Of a stretch of 64,000 nt of DNA, positions 16,966 to 26,242 are shown one piece after another. Under the pieces are notes generated by a model. It made no database searches. It was not told the origin of the DNA and saw only the letters and a program-made list of their open reading frames with translations. The DNA is taken from NCBI GenBank assembly GCA_003140855.1, contig PLLF01000070.1, positions 26,254 through 90,253 on the forward strand, in the 5' to 3' direction. This DNA is from Vulcanimicrobiota bacterium (GTDB lineage: Bacteria; Vulcanimicrobiota; Vulcanimicrobiia; Vulcanimicrobiales; Vulcanimicrobiaceae). Position numbers and translations under genes: made by a program. How positions within the stretch are numbered: position 1 is the stretch's first letter; every line of letters starts with the position of its first letter.

Positions 16966-18478
16966 CCCAGTACCAGTCGGCGAACAGGACGGTGAACAAT
17001 CCTAGCAGAGGCAGCGACAGAGCGACGATCGCATTGTTGACTCTGGGCCGCCCTCCCCAAAGCGCCATGATTGCGAACATGGGGAACAGGACAAGCGCGA
17101 AGCGCGGCATGCTCATTAGGCTCGACGTGCAAAGCGGCATGAGGATCGAAAGCCCCATGTATGCCACGTACGACGCTTTGAGTTTGCGCCAGCCGCCGGC
17201 CAGTACGCCGATCATCAAAGCGGTGAAGACCAATTCCAGTATTTGCTGCGCGACGGTCTGAGGGCCAACCGCAGTGGCGATCTTATGGAATGAATTGCCG
17301 ATCGACGTCCACGGCGCCGCGAGCTGCCGGTTCCAGTGCGATTGGATGTGCGAAAAGTACAGCGGGTCGCCGTTGAGCACCCATAGGTAGCCCATGAAGA
17401 GCACCAGGCCCAGTGGAATCAAGAAGATCGGTACGAGATTTCGAGCGCCCGCACGGAGATTCTCGCGGTACGCGCTCCACCATTCGATTGCAAACGGAAC
17501 GGCAAGCAGCACGCCCTCCACGCGCGTCAAGGACGCGAACAGGCCGAATGCGCCCGCGAGCCACCAGCGCCGCTCCCGCATGTAATAGAACGAGGCAACC
17601 GTCAGCATCAAAAATAACGACTCGGTGTAGACGGCCGAGAAGAAGACGGCGGTGGGAAAGATCGAGATGTAAAAGATGGCCCGGCGCGCGACGGCGCGGT
17701 CGAATTCGTGCTCCACCAGCTTATAAAGGAAGAGCAGCGCGAAAAAGAGCGCGACGTTGGAGATCACGAGGCCCGCGATCAAATGGTTGCCTATCAGGCT
17801 TCCTAAGAGGGCAATCAGCAGCGGCAAGAGCGGAAAGAACGCCAGATCGGTGCCGTGATAGCCGTTGGTCGCGATGTCGAGATAGTGAACCGCGTCCCAT
17901 CGTCCCCATACCGCGAGCAGCAGCGAACGCGACTCTTGGATGTGGGTGCCGGCTCGCTGGCCGATGATGACCGCTGCCAGCTCCGCTATCACGATGATCG
18001 CAAAACGCGTGACGATAAAATCGATCGAAACGTCGCGAACCGTTTCGTTAAAGCGCGCGGCGACTGCAAGTTTCGCGACGCAGAAGAACGCGGCGCAGTA
18101 AACAAAAAGCCGGACTCCGCCGTGTGTTAACCAGAGCGGCAGTAAGAACGAGAGCCACAGCAACACGAAGACGGACCATGAAATGGCGTCGTACTGCAGC
18201 GAGCGTTGAAATTTTATTCCCGTGCGCGATGCGAAATAATCGCTGTACGCTTGCCAGGCCCATATAACCACGGCTAGCGCGATCACCAGCAGAAGCGGTA
18301 AACCGGCCGCCGTTAATACTGCATCGTGCACCGGCAGAATAAAAGCGTACCAAAGAAAAAATCCGAGCGTCAGGCCGGAAGCGGCAACGCCGGCCAGCGG
18401 CGCCCACCCGGCCGCGAATAAGCCTTGCAGCGCGTTAGAGTGGATTGGAAAAGTGCGTTGCGATTCGTCCAGGTGCAT
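16958..18478 (-). CDS. PIG-V-like membrane mannosyltransferase
   Basis: 506 aa, about 12 helices. The loop WGRWDAVHYLDIATNGY with the following AFFPLLPLL matches the GPI mannosyltransferase II (PIG-V) family, whose bacterial members are GT-C enzymes of unknown acceptor; ISIFPTAVFFSAVYTESLFL is another family segment. The frame extends to a TTG at 18541 inside the divergent glpX start, so ATG 18478 is preferred. It begins the three-gene glycosylation operon running left. Confidence 0.8.
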   Translation of the reverse strand: MHLDESQRTFPIHSNALQGLFAAGWAPLAGVAASGLTLGFFLWYAFILPVHDAVLTAAGLPLLLVIALAVVIWAWQAYSDYFASRTGIKFQRSLQYDAISWSVFVLLWLSFLLPLWLTHGGVRLFVYCAAFFCVAKLAVAARFNETVRDVSIDFIVTRFAIIVIAELAAVIIGQRAGTHIQESRSLLLAVWGRWDAVHYLDIATNGYHGTDLAFFPLLPLLIALLGSLIGNHLIAGLVISNVALFFALLFLYKLVEHEFDRAVARRAIFYISIFPTAVFFSAVYTESLFLMLTVASFYYMRERRWWLAGAFGLFASLTRVEGVLLAVPFAIEWWSAYRENLRAGARNLVPIFLIPLGLVLFMGYLWVLNGDPLYFSHIQSHWNRQLAAPWTSIGNSFHKIATAVGPQTVAQQILELVFTALMIGVLAGGWRKLKASYVAYMGLSILMPLCTSSLMSMPRFALVLFPMFAIMALWGGRPRVNNAIVALSLPLLGLFTVLFADWYWVA

Positions 18479-18534
18479 GGATACGTCGCAACTTCTAAAG
18501 GAATCGTCCCGCTTCCCTTGTAGCCTCAAGAAGT

Positions 18535-19518
18535 ATGGCAACGATGATTGCGCGTACGTCCACGAGCCCCGTCAATACGCTGGATTTCGTGAAAGTCACG
18601 GAAAGCGCAGCGCTCGCGGCATCGCGCTGGATGGGCCGGGGCGAACGCGACAAAGCTGACGGCGCGGCGGTCGAACGCATGCGCGAGGCGCTCGGCGAGA
18701 TGGAAATCTCGGGACGGATCGTCATCGGTGAAGGCGAGCGCGACAAAGCCCCCATGCTGTATATCGGCGAAGAACTCGGACGCGGCGGATTTGAAGTAGA
18801 TATCGCCGTCGATCCGGTTGAAGGCACCAACCTGGTTGCCAATGGTCTGCCGAACTCGATCGCCGTCATGGCGATCGCCGAACGCGGGTGTCTGCTGAAC
18901 GCGCCCGACACCTACATGAAAAAACTTGCGGTCGGCCCGAAGGCAGCTCCGTTTGTCCACCTCGACGCGCCGGTACGTGAAAACATCGAAGCCGTTGCCA
19001 ATGCGCTGGAGAAACCGACCAGCGACATTACCGTCGTTATTCTCGATCGGCCGCGCCACGCGGATCTCGTACAGCAATGCCGCGACGCCGGGGCGCGCAT
19101 CAAGTTAATCTCCGACGGCGACGTCGATGCGTGTATCGCGACCGCGGTTCCCGGAACGGGGATCCACGTTGCGCTCGGCACGGGGGGCGCGCCGGAGGGC
19201 GTGCTGGCGGCGGCGGCGCTCAAATGTTTGGGCGGGATGTTCATGGGGAGGCTCGAGCCGCGCAATGAAGAGGAAGCCCGGCGCGCGCACGAGATGGGAA
19301 TTCGCGATCTGTCGCAAGTGCTGACGATGAACGATCTCGTCAAGGGCGAGCATTTGGTGTTTTGCGCGACCGGCATCACCGACGGCGACCTGACTCGCGG
19401 CGTCCGGTTTTTCGGAAACAACGCCCGCACGCATTCGATCGTGATGCACTCCGACGGCACGCTGCGTTTCATCGAATCCGTTCACCGTTTGGGAGCGCGG
19501 CCGCAGCATAACCTTTGA
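18535..19518 (+). CDS. glpX: Fructose-1,6-bisphosphatase class II (GlpX)
   Basis: Hydrolyses fructose 1,6-bisphosphate in gluconeogenesis. 327 aa. Metal-binding motifs are visible: IGEGERDKAPMLYIGEELG, then VDPVEGTNLVANGLPNSIAV, and later GTGGAPEGVLAAAALKCLGG for substrate binding. ATG 18535 has only AAGAAG in front; a TAGCCT hexamer ends 8 bases upstream of the ATG, so a leaderless or very short leader transcript is possible. Confidence 0.95.
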   Translation: MATMIARTSTSPVNTLDFVKVTESAALAASRWMGRGERDKADGAAVERMREALGEMEISGRIVIGEGERDKAPMLYIGEELGRGGFEVDIAVDPVEGTNLVANGLPNSIAVMAIAERGCLLNAPDTYMKKLAVGPKAAPFVHLDAPVRENIEAVANALEKPTSDITVVILDRPRHADLVQQCRDAGARIKLISDGDVDACIATAVPGTGIHVALGTGGAPEGVLAAAALKCLGGMFMGRLEPRNEEEARRAHEMGIRDLSQVLTMNDLVKGEHLVFCATGITDGDLTRGVRFFGNNARTHSIVMHSDGTLRFIESVHRLGARPQHNL

Positions 19519-20951
19519 AAACTAGCAAACAGTACGATCTGGTGGTCGTGGGCGCCGGCTCGGGCGGCTTCGCCGCGGCGCGTACGGCTCGAGACCTTCA
19601 AGCTAACGTCGCGCTGATCGATCACGGACCGCTCGGCGGCCTGTGCATCTTGCGCGGCTGCATGCCGAGTAAAACGCTGCTGGCCTCCAGCGATGCGATT
19701 ACTGACATGCGCGAAGCGGTCGAGCTCGGCATTCACGCGGGCGATATCACCATAGATTTTCCGCACATCATGCGGCGCAAGGCCGAGCTCATTGGGGGGT
19801 TCGCCGATTATCGCATCGAGGGATTGCGTCAGTTTCCGCTCTACGAAGGCCCGGCGCGGTTTCTCTCTGCGCACGAAGTCGAAGCAGCCGGCGAAGTACT
19901 TCAGGCGGACAAATTCATCATAGCGACCGGCAGTGTCGTGGCGCCGGCGGCGGTGCCCGGCCTGACCGAAACAGGATTCATCGACAGCGACGCGGCGCTG
20001 GAACTCGAGCGGTTGCCCGAATCGCTCGTCGTCTTAGGCGGCGGTTACGTCGCGTGCGAGTTGGGGCAATTCTTTGCGCGCATGGGTGTGAAGACGTCGA
20101 TCGTGTTGCGCAGTCCGCATCTGCTCTCGGGCGAGGATCACGACATCGGGGAAGCGCTGACGGAGTACTTCCGCGATGAAGGCATCGAAGTTCATACCGA
20201 GACGCAGATCGTGCGCGCGAGCAATCGCGACGGCAAGAAGATCGCGCACGTCGTCCACAAGGGCGTCGACGGCGAGATCGAAGCCGACGAGTTGCTGTAC
20301 TGCCTCGGCCGCGTTCCCAACTTCGAGGGGTTGAACCTCGATCTGGCCGGCGTACCGTGCCACAACATCACGGGTATTGAAACCGGCGAAACGATGATCA
20401 CGTGCAATCCGGATTTCTACGCAATCGGCGACGTCGCCGGAAAACACATGCTGGTGCACGTCGCTATCTACGAGGGCGAAGTGGCGGCGCGCAATGCCAT
20501 CGGCGCGCTTCGCAAATCAAAGCAACCCGCGGAAAAAGCAGATTATACGATCACCGCGGCGCACACGGTCTTCAGCGACCCGCAAGTCGCTGTGGTCGGC
20601 AAAACCGAGCGCCAGCTGCAAGCCCAGGGCGTCGCTTACGTCAAAGGCGTGTACGATTTTGCCGAGCACGGAAAAGCGCAGTGCATCGGTAAGACGAAGG
20701 GGTTTGTGAAAATTCTAGCCGCAACCGGCGCTGGAAAAATCCTCGGAGCGGCGATTCTGGGCCCGCACGGCTCCGATCTGATCCACGAGATGATCGTCGC
20801 GATGCGCTACGACGCTACGGTCGCGCAATTCATGTGCATTCCGCATTTGCATCCGACGCTTGCGGAGATTTGGACGTATCCCGCTGAGGAATGCGCCGCC
20901 AAGCTGAAGATGGCGAGACCGGGGCAGCTCGCTCCCGAGGTAGCGCTGTGA
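19515..20951 (+). CDS. Dihydrolipoamide dehydrogenase-like flavin disulfide reductase
   Basis: 478 aa. N-terminal FAD fold (VVVGAGSGGFAAARTARD) followed by the redox-active disulfide in GGLCILRGCMPSKTLL (Cys-x4-Cys). A second dinucleotide fold for NAD(P)H lies near residue 170 (VVLGGGYVACELGQFFARMG) and the C-terminal dimer domain ends with HLHPTLAEIW, containing the catalytic His-Glu pair. TTG 19515 overlaps the glpX stop (TTGA). No lipoyl-dependent complex genes are nearby, so it could equally be a mercuric-reductase-like or soluble transhydrogenase-like member. Confidence 0.88.
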   Translation: MKTSKQYDLVVVGAGSGGFAAARTARDLQANVALIDHGPLGGLCILRGCMPSKTLLASSDAITDMREAVELGIHAGDITIDFPHIMRRKAELIGGFADYRIEGLRQFPLYEGPARFLSAHEVEAAGEVLQADKFIIATGSVVAPAAVPGLTETGFIDSDAALELERLPESLVVLGGGYVACELGQFFARMGVKTSIVLRSPHLLSGEDHDIGEALTEYFRDEGIEVHTETQIVRASNRDGKKIAHVVHKGVDGEIEADELLYCLGRVPNFEGLNLDLAGVPCHNITGIETGETMITCNPDFYAIGDVAGKHMLVHVAIYEGEVAARNAIGALRKSKQPAEKADYTITAAHTVFSDPQVAVVGKTERQLQAQGVAYVKGVYDFAEHGKAQCIGKTKGFVKILAATGAGKILGAAILGPHGSDLIHEMIVAMRYDATVAQFMCIPHLHPTLAEIWTYPAEECAAKLKMARPGQLAPEVAL

Positions 20952-21841
20952 ACGTCGCGATTGTTCAGACCAAACCGCGTAAAGGGAAGTACCGCGAAAA
21001 CCTCCACGATCTGCGCGAAGTCTTTGCGCAGGTCGGCAGCGAGCCGGTCGATTTGATCGTGCTGCCGGAGGCGGCGCTTACCGGATATTTTCTGGAAGGC
21101 GCCGTGTATGAGCTGGCAATGGATGCGCCCGCTTTCGCGGACGACATCGCGGCTGCCTGGCTGGAGGCGAACCCAAAAAAGGACGTCGACATCGTTTGCG
21201 GATTCTACGAAAACAGCGACGGTACGTACTACAACTCGGCGATGTACTTGCAGATATCGAACCGCGAAGCGCACATTAAACACGTGCACCGCAAGATGTT
21301 CTTGCCGACGTACGGCGTTTTTGATGAAGAACGCTTTCTTTCGCGCGGCCGTCACCTGAAGACGTTCGATACTCGGTTCGGCCGGATGGCGATGCTTATC
21401 TGCGAGGACAGCTGGCATGCGATCATGCCCACGATCGCGGCCGTGAAAGGTGCGCGCATCCTCGTGATACCGAGCGCCGCGCCGGGCCGAGGCATCGAGG
21501 GCGGCGATGAACTCACAAGCATCGTGCGTTGGCGCGCTATCCTCGAATCGATTGCGGCGGAGCACGGCGTGTTCTTGCTCTATGCCGGCCTGGCCGGTTT
21601 CGAAGGCGGTAAGGGCATGACGGGGTCGTCGCGCATCGTCGATCCGCGCGGCCGCACGATTGTTGAAGCGCCCCCGCTCGGCGCACACATCATCCGCGCG
21701 ACCCTCGACTTGCACGAGATCGATCTGGCGCGCGCGACCTTACCGTTGCTCGGCGATCTGAACGCGGTCTTGCCGGATCTGCTGCTCGACGAAGAGCTGC
21801 CGCTGCCGCCAATGTTGCGGCAGCCACGCGACGAATCATGA
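20948..21841 (+). CDS. Nitrilase-superfamily amidase, probable ammonia-supplying subunit for NAD synthetase
   Basis: 297 aa carbon-nitrogen hydrolase. The catalytic triad is readable: Glu in VLPEAAL, Lys in HRKMFLP and Cys in ICEDSWH. GTG 20948 overlaps the previous stop (GTGA); the frame reaches 20891 but lacks homology there. It overlaps nadE by ATGA. In glutamine-dependent NAD synthetases an equivalent amidase is fused to the N-terminus of NadE; here the two appear as separate, translationally coupled genes, so it probably supplies ammonia to NadE. That coupling is inference from position. Confidence 0.85.
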   Translation: MNVAIVQTKPRKGKYRENLHDLREVFAQVGSEPVDLIVLPEAALTGYFLEGAVYELAMDAPAFADDIAAAWLEANPKKDVDIVCGFYENSDGTYYNSAMYLQISNREAHIKHVHRKMFLPTYGVFDEERFLSRGRHLKTFDTRFGRMAMLICEDSWHAIMPTIAAVKGARILVIPSAAPGRGIEGGDELTSIVRWRAILESIAAEHGVFLLYAGLAGFEGGKGMTGSSRIVDPRGRTIVEAPPLGAHIIRATLDLHEIDLARATLPLLGDLNAVLPDLLLDEELPLPPMLRQPRDES

Positions 21842-22692
21842 CCCTTCCGATCATCGAGCCGCGCCAAACCGACTTCACGCAGCCGCCGGCGATAAATCCG
21901 GCGCTGACGGCACAATGGCTCGAAGCGTTCTTGAAGGACGAGCTCGTCGGCGGGCGCGGCATCCCGCGCGCGGTCGTCGGCCTTTCCGGCGGAGTCGATT
22001 CGGCGGTGACGGCCTACCTGTGCGCGCGCGCGCTTGGACCGAAGAACGTCTTCGGTATTCGCATGCCGTATAAACACTCGAGTCCATCAAGTTTGACCGA
22101 CGCGCACCTGGTCACCGAAGCGATCGGCATCAACGAATGCACGATCGAGATTACCGCAGCGGCCGATGGCTACTTACAGCTCGAACGTGACGCCGACGCT
22201 CGCCGACGCGGAAACGTGCTGGCGCGCGTGCGGATGCTCGTACTCTTCGATCAATCCGCCAAACTCAACGCTTTGCCGGTCGGCACCGGAAACAAAACCG
22301 AACGCTTGTTGGGATACTTCACGTGGCACGCCGACGACTCGCCGCCCGTCAATCCGATCGGCGACCTCTACAAATCGCAAGTATGGAAGCTGGCCGAGTA
22401 CCTTGGCGTGCCGAAGCCGCTCGTCAAGAAAGCCCCGAGTGCGGACCTCGAGGCCGACCAGACCGACGAAGGCGATCTCGGCATAACGTACGCGAAGGCC
22501 GACGCGGTGCTGACGCGCATTCTGGAAGGGTACACCAACGACCAGCTCGTCGCGCGCGGCTTCGATCGCGGCGAAGTCGAGATCGTTCGCAAACGGCTCG
22601 ACGGCACGCACTGGAAGCGCCACTTGCCCACCACCGCGATGCTGTCGAACACGGCGATCAATGAGTTCTATTTACGGCCCGTCGATTTTTGA
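21838..22692 (+). CDS. nadE: NAD(+) synthetase
   Basis: Amidates nicotinate adenine dinucleotide to NAD. 284 aa, synthetase domain only. SGGVDSAVTAYLCA is the ATP-pyrophosphatase P-loop; VGTGNKTERLLGYFT and DLYKSQVWKLAEYLGVP are family segments, and the KAPSADL-ADQTDE stretch forms the substrate loop. ATG 21838 overlaps the amidase stop. cinA, whose C-terminal domain is an NMN deamidase, lies two genes downstream, so this run handles pyridine nucleotides. Confidence 0.95.
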   Translation: MTLPIIEPRQTDFTQPPAINPALTAQWLEAFLKDELVGGRGIPRAVVGLSGGVDSAVTAYLCARALGPKNVFGIRMPYKHSSPSSLTDAHLVTEAIGINECTIEITAAADGYLQLERDADARRRGNVLARVRMLVLFDQSAKLNALPVGTGNKTERLLGYFTWHADDSPPVNPIGDLYKSQVWKLAEYLGVPKPLVKKAPSADLEADQTDEGDLGITYAKADAVLTRILEGYTNDQLVARGFDRGEVEIVRKRLDGTHWKRHLPTTAMLSNTAINEFYLRPVDF

Positions 22693-22694
22693 GG

Positions 22695-23261
22695 ATGCAT
22701 AACCCGTATTTGCCGGTCGGCCTGAATCTCAAAGGGCGCCGTTGCGTCGTGATCGGAAACGATCGCGAGGCGGAAGAGAAGAGCGCGACGTTGCGCGAGT
22801 GCGAGGCGGACGTTCGCCGCATAGAAGATGCGACGAAACTGCGCGACGGGGACGTCGCGGACGCATTTCTCGTGATCTCCATGCCGCAAGACGAGGCGCT
22901 GTCGACGCGCTTGCGCGCGCTGGCGGACCGGAAACGCTTTCTGTTGTGCTGCATCGATCAGCCCAAGCACGGTTTCGTGGCGATGCTCGCGATCGCGAAG
23001 GCCGGTCCGGTGCGCGTCGCGATTTCGACGGCCGGGCTAGCGCCGCGCGTCGGTAAGCTTCTAAAGGAAGGTTTACAACGCGCCATGGACGGGCGCTTCG
23101 CGCGGTTCGTTGAGCACCTGGCGCACGAACGCGAGAAGACGAAGCAAGCGCATCCCGCGCCCGAAGAGTCGCCGGAGCGCCGGAGCGCCATGATCGAAGC
23201 CGCCCGCGGATTCGAAGCCGACGTCTCGTTTCGCTATCCCGGCTGGTTCGAAAAAGAATAG
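22695..23261 (+). CDS. Precorrin-2 dehydrogenase / siroheme synthase N-domain-like protein
   Basis: About 188 aa. YLPVGLNLKGRRCVVIGNDREAEEKSA matches the NAD-binding start of Met8/CysG-N proteins, and the ISTAGLAPRVGKLLKEGLQRAM region matches their helical domain. The glycine-rich loop is unusual: the GGG of the family is GND here. ATG 22695 is chosen; TTG 22689, overlapping the nadE stop, is possible. No uroporphyrinogen methyltransferase or other heme gene is near, so siroheme synthesis is likely but not confirmed. Confidence 0.75.
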   Translation: MHNPYLPVGLNLKGRRCVVIGNDREAEEKSATLRECEADVRRIEDATKLRDGDVADAFLVISMPQDEALSTRLRALADRKRFLLCCIDQPKHGFVAMLAIAKAGPVRVAISTAGLAPRVGKLLKEGLQRAMDGRFARFVEHLAHEREKTKQAHPAPEESPERRSAMIEAARGFEADVSFRYPGWFEKE

Positions 23262-24532
23262 TGGCGTCGGTCGAAATCATCGCCGTCGGCACGGAGATGC
23301 TGCTCGGCCAGCTCGTCGACACGAACACTCCCTACATCGCGAGCAAGCTCGCAGAGAGCGGAGTCGATGTGTTTGCGACGCATGCGGTCGGCGATAACCG
23401 CGAACGCATTGCAGCCGCGATCCGCGCTTCGTTGGACCGCGCAGACGGCGTCATTACGACCGGCGGGCTAGGACCTACGGTCGACGATCTGACGAAGGAA
23501 GCTGTCTGCGATGCACTCGAGCTGGAGGCGGAGCTGCACGAGCCGTCGCTGCGCGCGATGGAAGAAGTCTTCGTGAAAAGCGGACGGCGCATGCGCGAGA
23601 ACAACCGGAAGCAGGCGCTGATTCCACGCGGAGCAGTCGTGCTCGAGAATCACGAAGGTACGGCGCCGGGATTTATTGCGATCGCAAAAAATCGGAAGTT
23701 CGTCGCCAGCGTGCCGGGCGTTCCGCGCGAAATGAAACCGATGCTGATTGAGGGCGTCCTGCCGTGGCTGCACCGGAGGTTTAACCTCTCGCAGCATATC
23801 CGCACGCGCACGCTGCACACGATCGGCATCGCCGAGTCGGAGATCGATCATCGTATTGCGGACTTGTTCGCTACCCTCGAGAACCCGAAGATCGCAGTGC
23901 TCGCCCATCAATTTCGCTGCGACGTGAAGATTATGGCGAAAGCGGCTTCCGAAGATGAAGCGATCGCGTTGACCGCCCCGGTCGAGCACGAGCTGCTGCG
24001 GCGGCTCGATGGGCACGTCTACGGCGTCGACGATCAAACGCTGCCCGGCGCGATTGCGGTGTTGCTGCAGCAGACGCGGCGGACGCTCGCGGTTGCGGAG
24101 TCGTGCACGGGCGGTGCGATCGCGGCTGCGTTCACGAGCGTTCCGGGCGCATCGAAAAGCTTCATTGGCGGCGTCGTATCGTACGACAACGCAGTCAAGA
24201 GTTCGTTGCTCGGCGTGCGCGCGGACGAGCTCGCGCGTTCGGGCGCGGTTAGCGAGGCAGTCGCCGGGCAAATGGCATCGGGCGTTCGCGAGAAGTTGGG
24301 GTCTTCGATTGGCTTGTCGATCACCGGCATCGCGGGCCCTACGGGCGGCAGCCCGGAAAAGCCGATAGGATTAATGTGGCTCGCGATCGCCGATGCGGGC
24401 GGACTGCGCACGAGACGTTTGCAATTGAGCGGCGACCGCGAGGGAATCCAGTCGCGAGCCACGACCGCCGCCCTCGGTTTTCTCTGGGAAGCCCTGAGCT
24501 CGGCGGAACCGCTGACCCCTTCCAAAGCGTAA
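23261..24532 (+). CDS. cinA: CinA: nucleotide pyrophosphatase plus NMN deamidase
   Basis: 423 aa. The N-terminal MoCF-like domain (residues 1-170: VGTEMLLGQLVDTN, TTGGLGPTVDDLTKE) is a COG1058-type pyrophosphatase. The C-terminal CinA domain (about 260-415: VAESCTGGAIAAAFTSVPG, GGVVSYDNAVKSSLLGV, ITGIAGPTGGSPEKPIG) deamidates nicotinamide mononucleotide. GTG 23261 shares one base with the previous stop. Its place after nadE fits recycling of pyridine nucleotides. Confidence 0.95.
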   Translation: MASVEIIAVGTEMLLGQLVDTNTPYIASKLAESGVDVFATHAVGDNRERIAAAIRASLDRADGVITTGGLGPTVDDLTKEAVCDALELEAELHEPSLRAMEEVFVKSGRRMRENNRKQALIPRGAVVLENHEGTAPGFIAIAKNRKFVASVPGVPREMKPMLIEGVLPWLHRRFNLSQHIRTRTLHTIGIAESEIDHRIADLFATLENPKIAVLAHQFRCDVKIMAKAASEDEAIALTAPVEHELLRRLDGHVYGVDDQTLPGAIAVLLQQTRRTLAVAESCTGGAIAAAFTSVPGASKSFIGGVVSYDNAVKSSLLGVRADELARSGAVSEAVAGQMASGVREKLGSSIGLSITGIAGPTGGSPEKPIGLMWLAIADAGGLRTRRLQLSGDREGIQSRATTAALGFLWEALSSAEPLTPSKA

Positions 24533-24550
24533 AAGGGTAAGGGGAAGGAC

Positions 24551-26170
24551 GTGAAATTGAGAGCCCGCCTGGCCGCCGGCTTGACCATCCTGGGGATGTC
24601 TATTTTGGCCGCGTGCGGCGGCGGCGGTGGCGGGACGATACCCCCGGGCGGGGGCAGCGGTGGTGCGCCACCCACTCTGAGTCCGCCCGCAGGCCCGACC
24701 ATCAGCCCCAATGCCAGCATTATATGCCGAAGCTCCGGCACGCCCCAATCGATCGCGCAAGCCGCTGCTCCCGAATTTGTCGCGCACCGCATGCCCAGCT
24801 CCGCTCGCGGCAATCGAGTTGAGTATGCTCCCGGAATCATCGAGGTTGTGTATCAGCACCAGGTTTTGGCGTCACACCGGACTGAAGCGGCGCAATTAAT
24901 CGAGCGCGTGCGCGGAGACGTTCGTTCGGAATTCGATTCGAGTTCGGACCTGATCCAAATCGTGTCGGTCGCACCGGGCACGGAAGACGGGGCGATCAAG
25001 GAGCTCGGCTCGAGCGGGATCGTCAAGACTGCCGCGCGTTCGGCGATTCGGCATCTCCAATCTACAACGGCTGCATCGCTAAACGATCCGTACTACAACG
25101 GGTTCGCGCCCAACAACGGCCCGCCGCTCTATGAGGGTGCCGCAAGCCGCGGACAGTGGGACATGCACGTGACCTGCGTGGGGAACGCTTGGGGCTACGG
25201 AAACGCAAACACGACCGGTTCGACGTTCGCGGGCGCACTCGGTGGAACGGCGAAGATCGCAATCGTCGACACCGGGGCGGATCTCACCCATCCGGATCTT
25301 GCAAATCGCGTGGTCTTTGCCGAAAGCGTTTTGAATGGCGTGAGGACTATCGGCGTAGCGAGTATGCACGACAATGACGGCCACGGCACAAACGTGGCGG
25401 GCATCGCCGGTGCCGCGGGCAACAACAGTTTTGGCTTTGCGGGCGTTGCTTATGGTGCGCCGCTGATGATCTTTAAAGTGTTTCCGGATCCGCCCTGTGG
25501 AACGGGCGGATGTGACGCTTCCGGCGCCGACGTTGGCATGGCGATCAGCGATGCGGTCGCGCAAGGTGCCAAAGTCATCAGTCTCAGTTTGGGAGCGAGC
25601 GGTCCCGACACGGCAGAAGAAACCGCCGTTGCGCAGGCGATTGCAAGCGGCGTTGTCGTCGTCGCCGCTTCCGGTAATGAAAGTACGGCTACCCTCGACT
25701 ACCCGGCCGCGGACGCGGGCACGATTCCGGTTGGCGCATCTTCCATAGACGATTCGAATCCCGCGACGATCGCGGAATCCGTCGCCGGCTATTCTAACTA
25801 CGACGCCGCCAATCCGACATGGGGTGTCGTGGCACCAGGCGGAGATCCATCGAGCAGCTTAGATCAAGACGGCTTGCATTGGATCGCCAACATCTATTCG
25901 AGTACGACGGGCGACGGAAACTTCTGCACGATCGATCGGGCGGGAGCGGCGGGCGACTGCCGCGTGCTTATCGCCGGAACGTCACAGGCGACGCCACACG
26001 TAGCGGGCGCCGCGGCGCTGATGTTGAGCGTGAATCCCGCACTGACGCCTGCGACCGTCAAATCGATCCTGTGCAGCACAGCCAGGCAGATCCCGAACGT
26101 GAAGCAGGGCTGCGGAAGGCTCGACGTGTACCGCGCGGTGGCGCGCTCCGTCAACGACCCAAATCCTTAG
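24551..26170 (+). CDS. Subtilisin-like serine protease, lipoprotein (S8 family)
   Basis: 539 aa. Signal peptide with lipobox ILAAC followed by a glycine-rich linker, so it is anchored outside the cell. Residues 95-165 look like an inhibitor I9-type propeptide. The catalytic triad is complete: Asp in AIVDTGADLTHPDL, His in DNDGHGTNVAGIAGA, and Ser in AGTSQATPHVAGAAAL, with the oxyanion Asn in VAASGNES. GTG 24551 follows AAGGGGAAGGAC. The BlaI-type regulator downstream might control protease or envelope genes, but no direct link is seen. Confidence 0.93.
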   Translation: MKLRARLAAGLTILGMSILAACGGGGGGTIPPGGGSGGAPPTLSPPAGPTISPNASIICRSSGTPQSIAQAAAPEFVAHRMPSSARGNRVEYAPGIIEVVYQHQVLASHRTEAAQLIERVRGDVRSEFDSSSDLIQIVSVAPGTEDGAIKELGSSGIVKTAARSAIRHLQSTTAASLNDPYYNGFAPNNGPPLYEGAASRGQWDMHVTCVGNAWGYGNANTTGSTFAGALGGTAKIAIVDTGADLTHPDLANRVVFAESVLNGVRTIGVASMHDNDGHGTNVAGIAGAAGNNSFGFAGVAYGAPLMIFKVFPDPPCGTGGCDASGADVGMAISDAVAQGAKVISLSLGASGPDTAEETAVAQAIASGVVVVAASGNESTATLDYPAADAGTIPVGASSIDDSNPATIAESVAGYSNYDAANPTWGVVAPGGDPSSSLDQDGLHWIANIYSSTTGDGNFCTIDRAGAAGDCRVLIAGTSQATPHVAGAAALMLSVNPALTPATVKSILCSTARQIPNVKQGCGRLDVYRAVARSVNDPNP

Positions 26171-26228
26171 GCGACCCCTAGACGCTGGGGATTTCTTGTG
26201 GTAGCATTCACCTAAATCCTTAGGTGAA
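26161..26228. promoter_or_regulatory. Inverted and direct repeats before the BlaI-type gene (likely operator)
   Basis: A perfect 9-base inverted repeat TTCACCTAA - ATCC - TTAGGTGAA lies at 26207-26228, 14 bases before the GTG of the repressor. The 11-mer AAATCCTTAGG within it (26214-26224) also occurs at 26161-26171, overlapping the stop codon of the protease gene. BlaI/MecI repressors bind short dyads at their own promoters, so these are probably autoregulatory sites. Confidence 0.6.
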
Positions 26229-26242
26229 CTGCGGAGGTCGCG

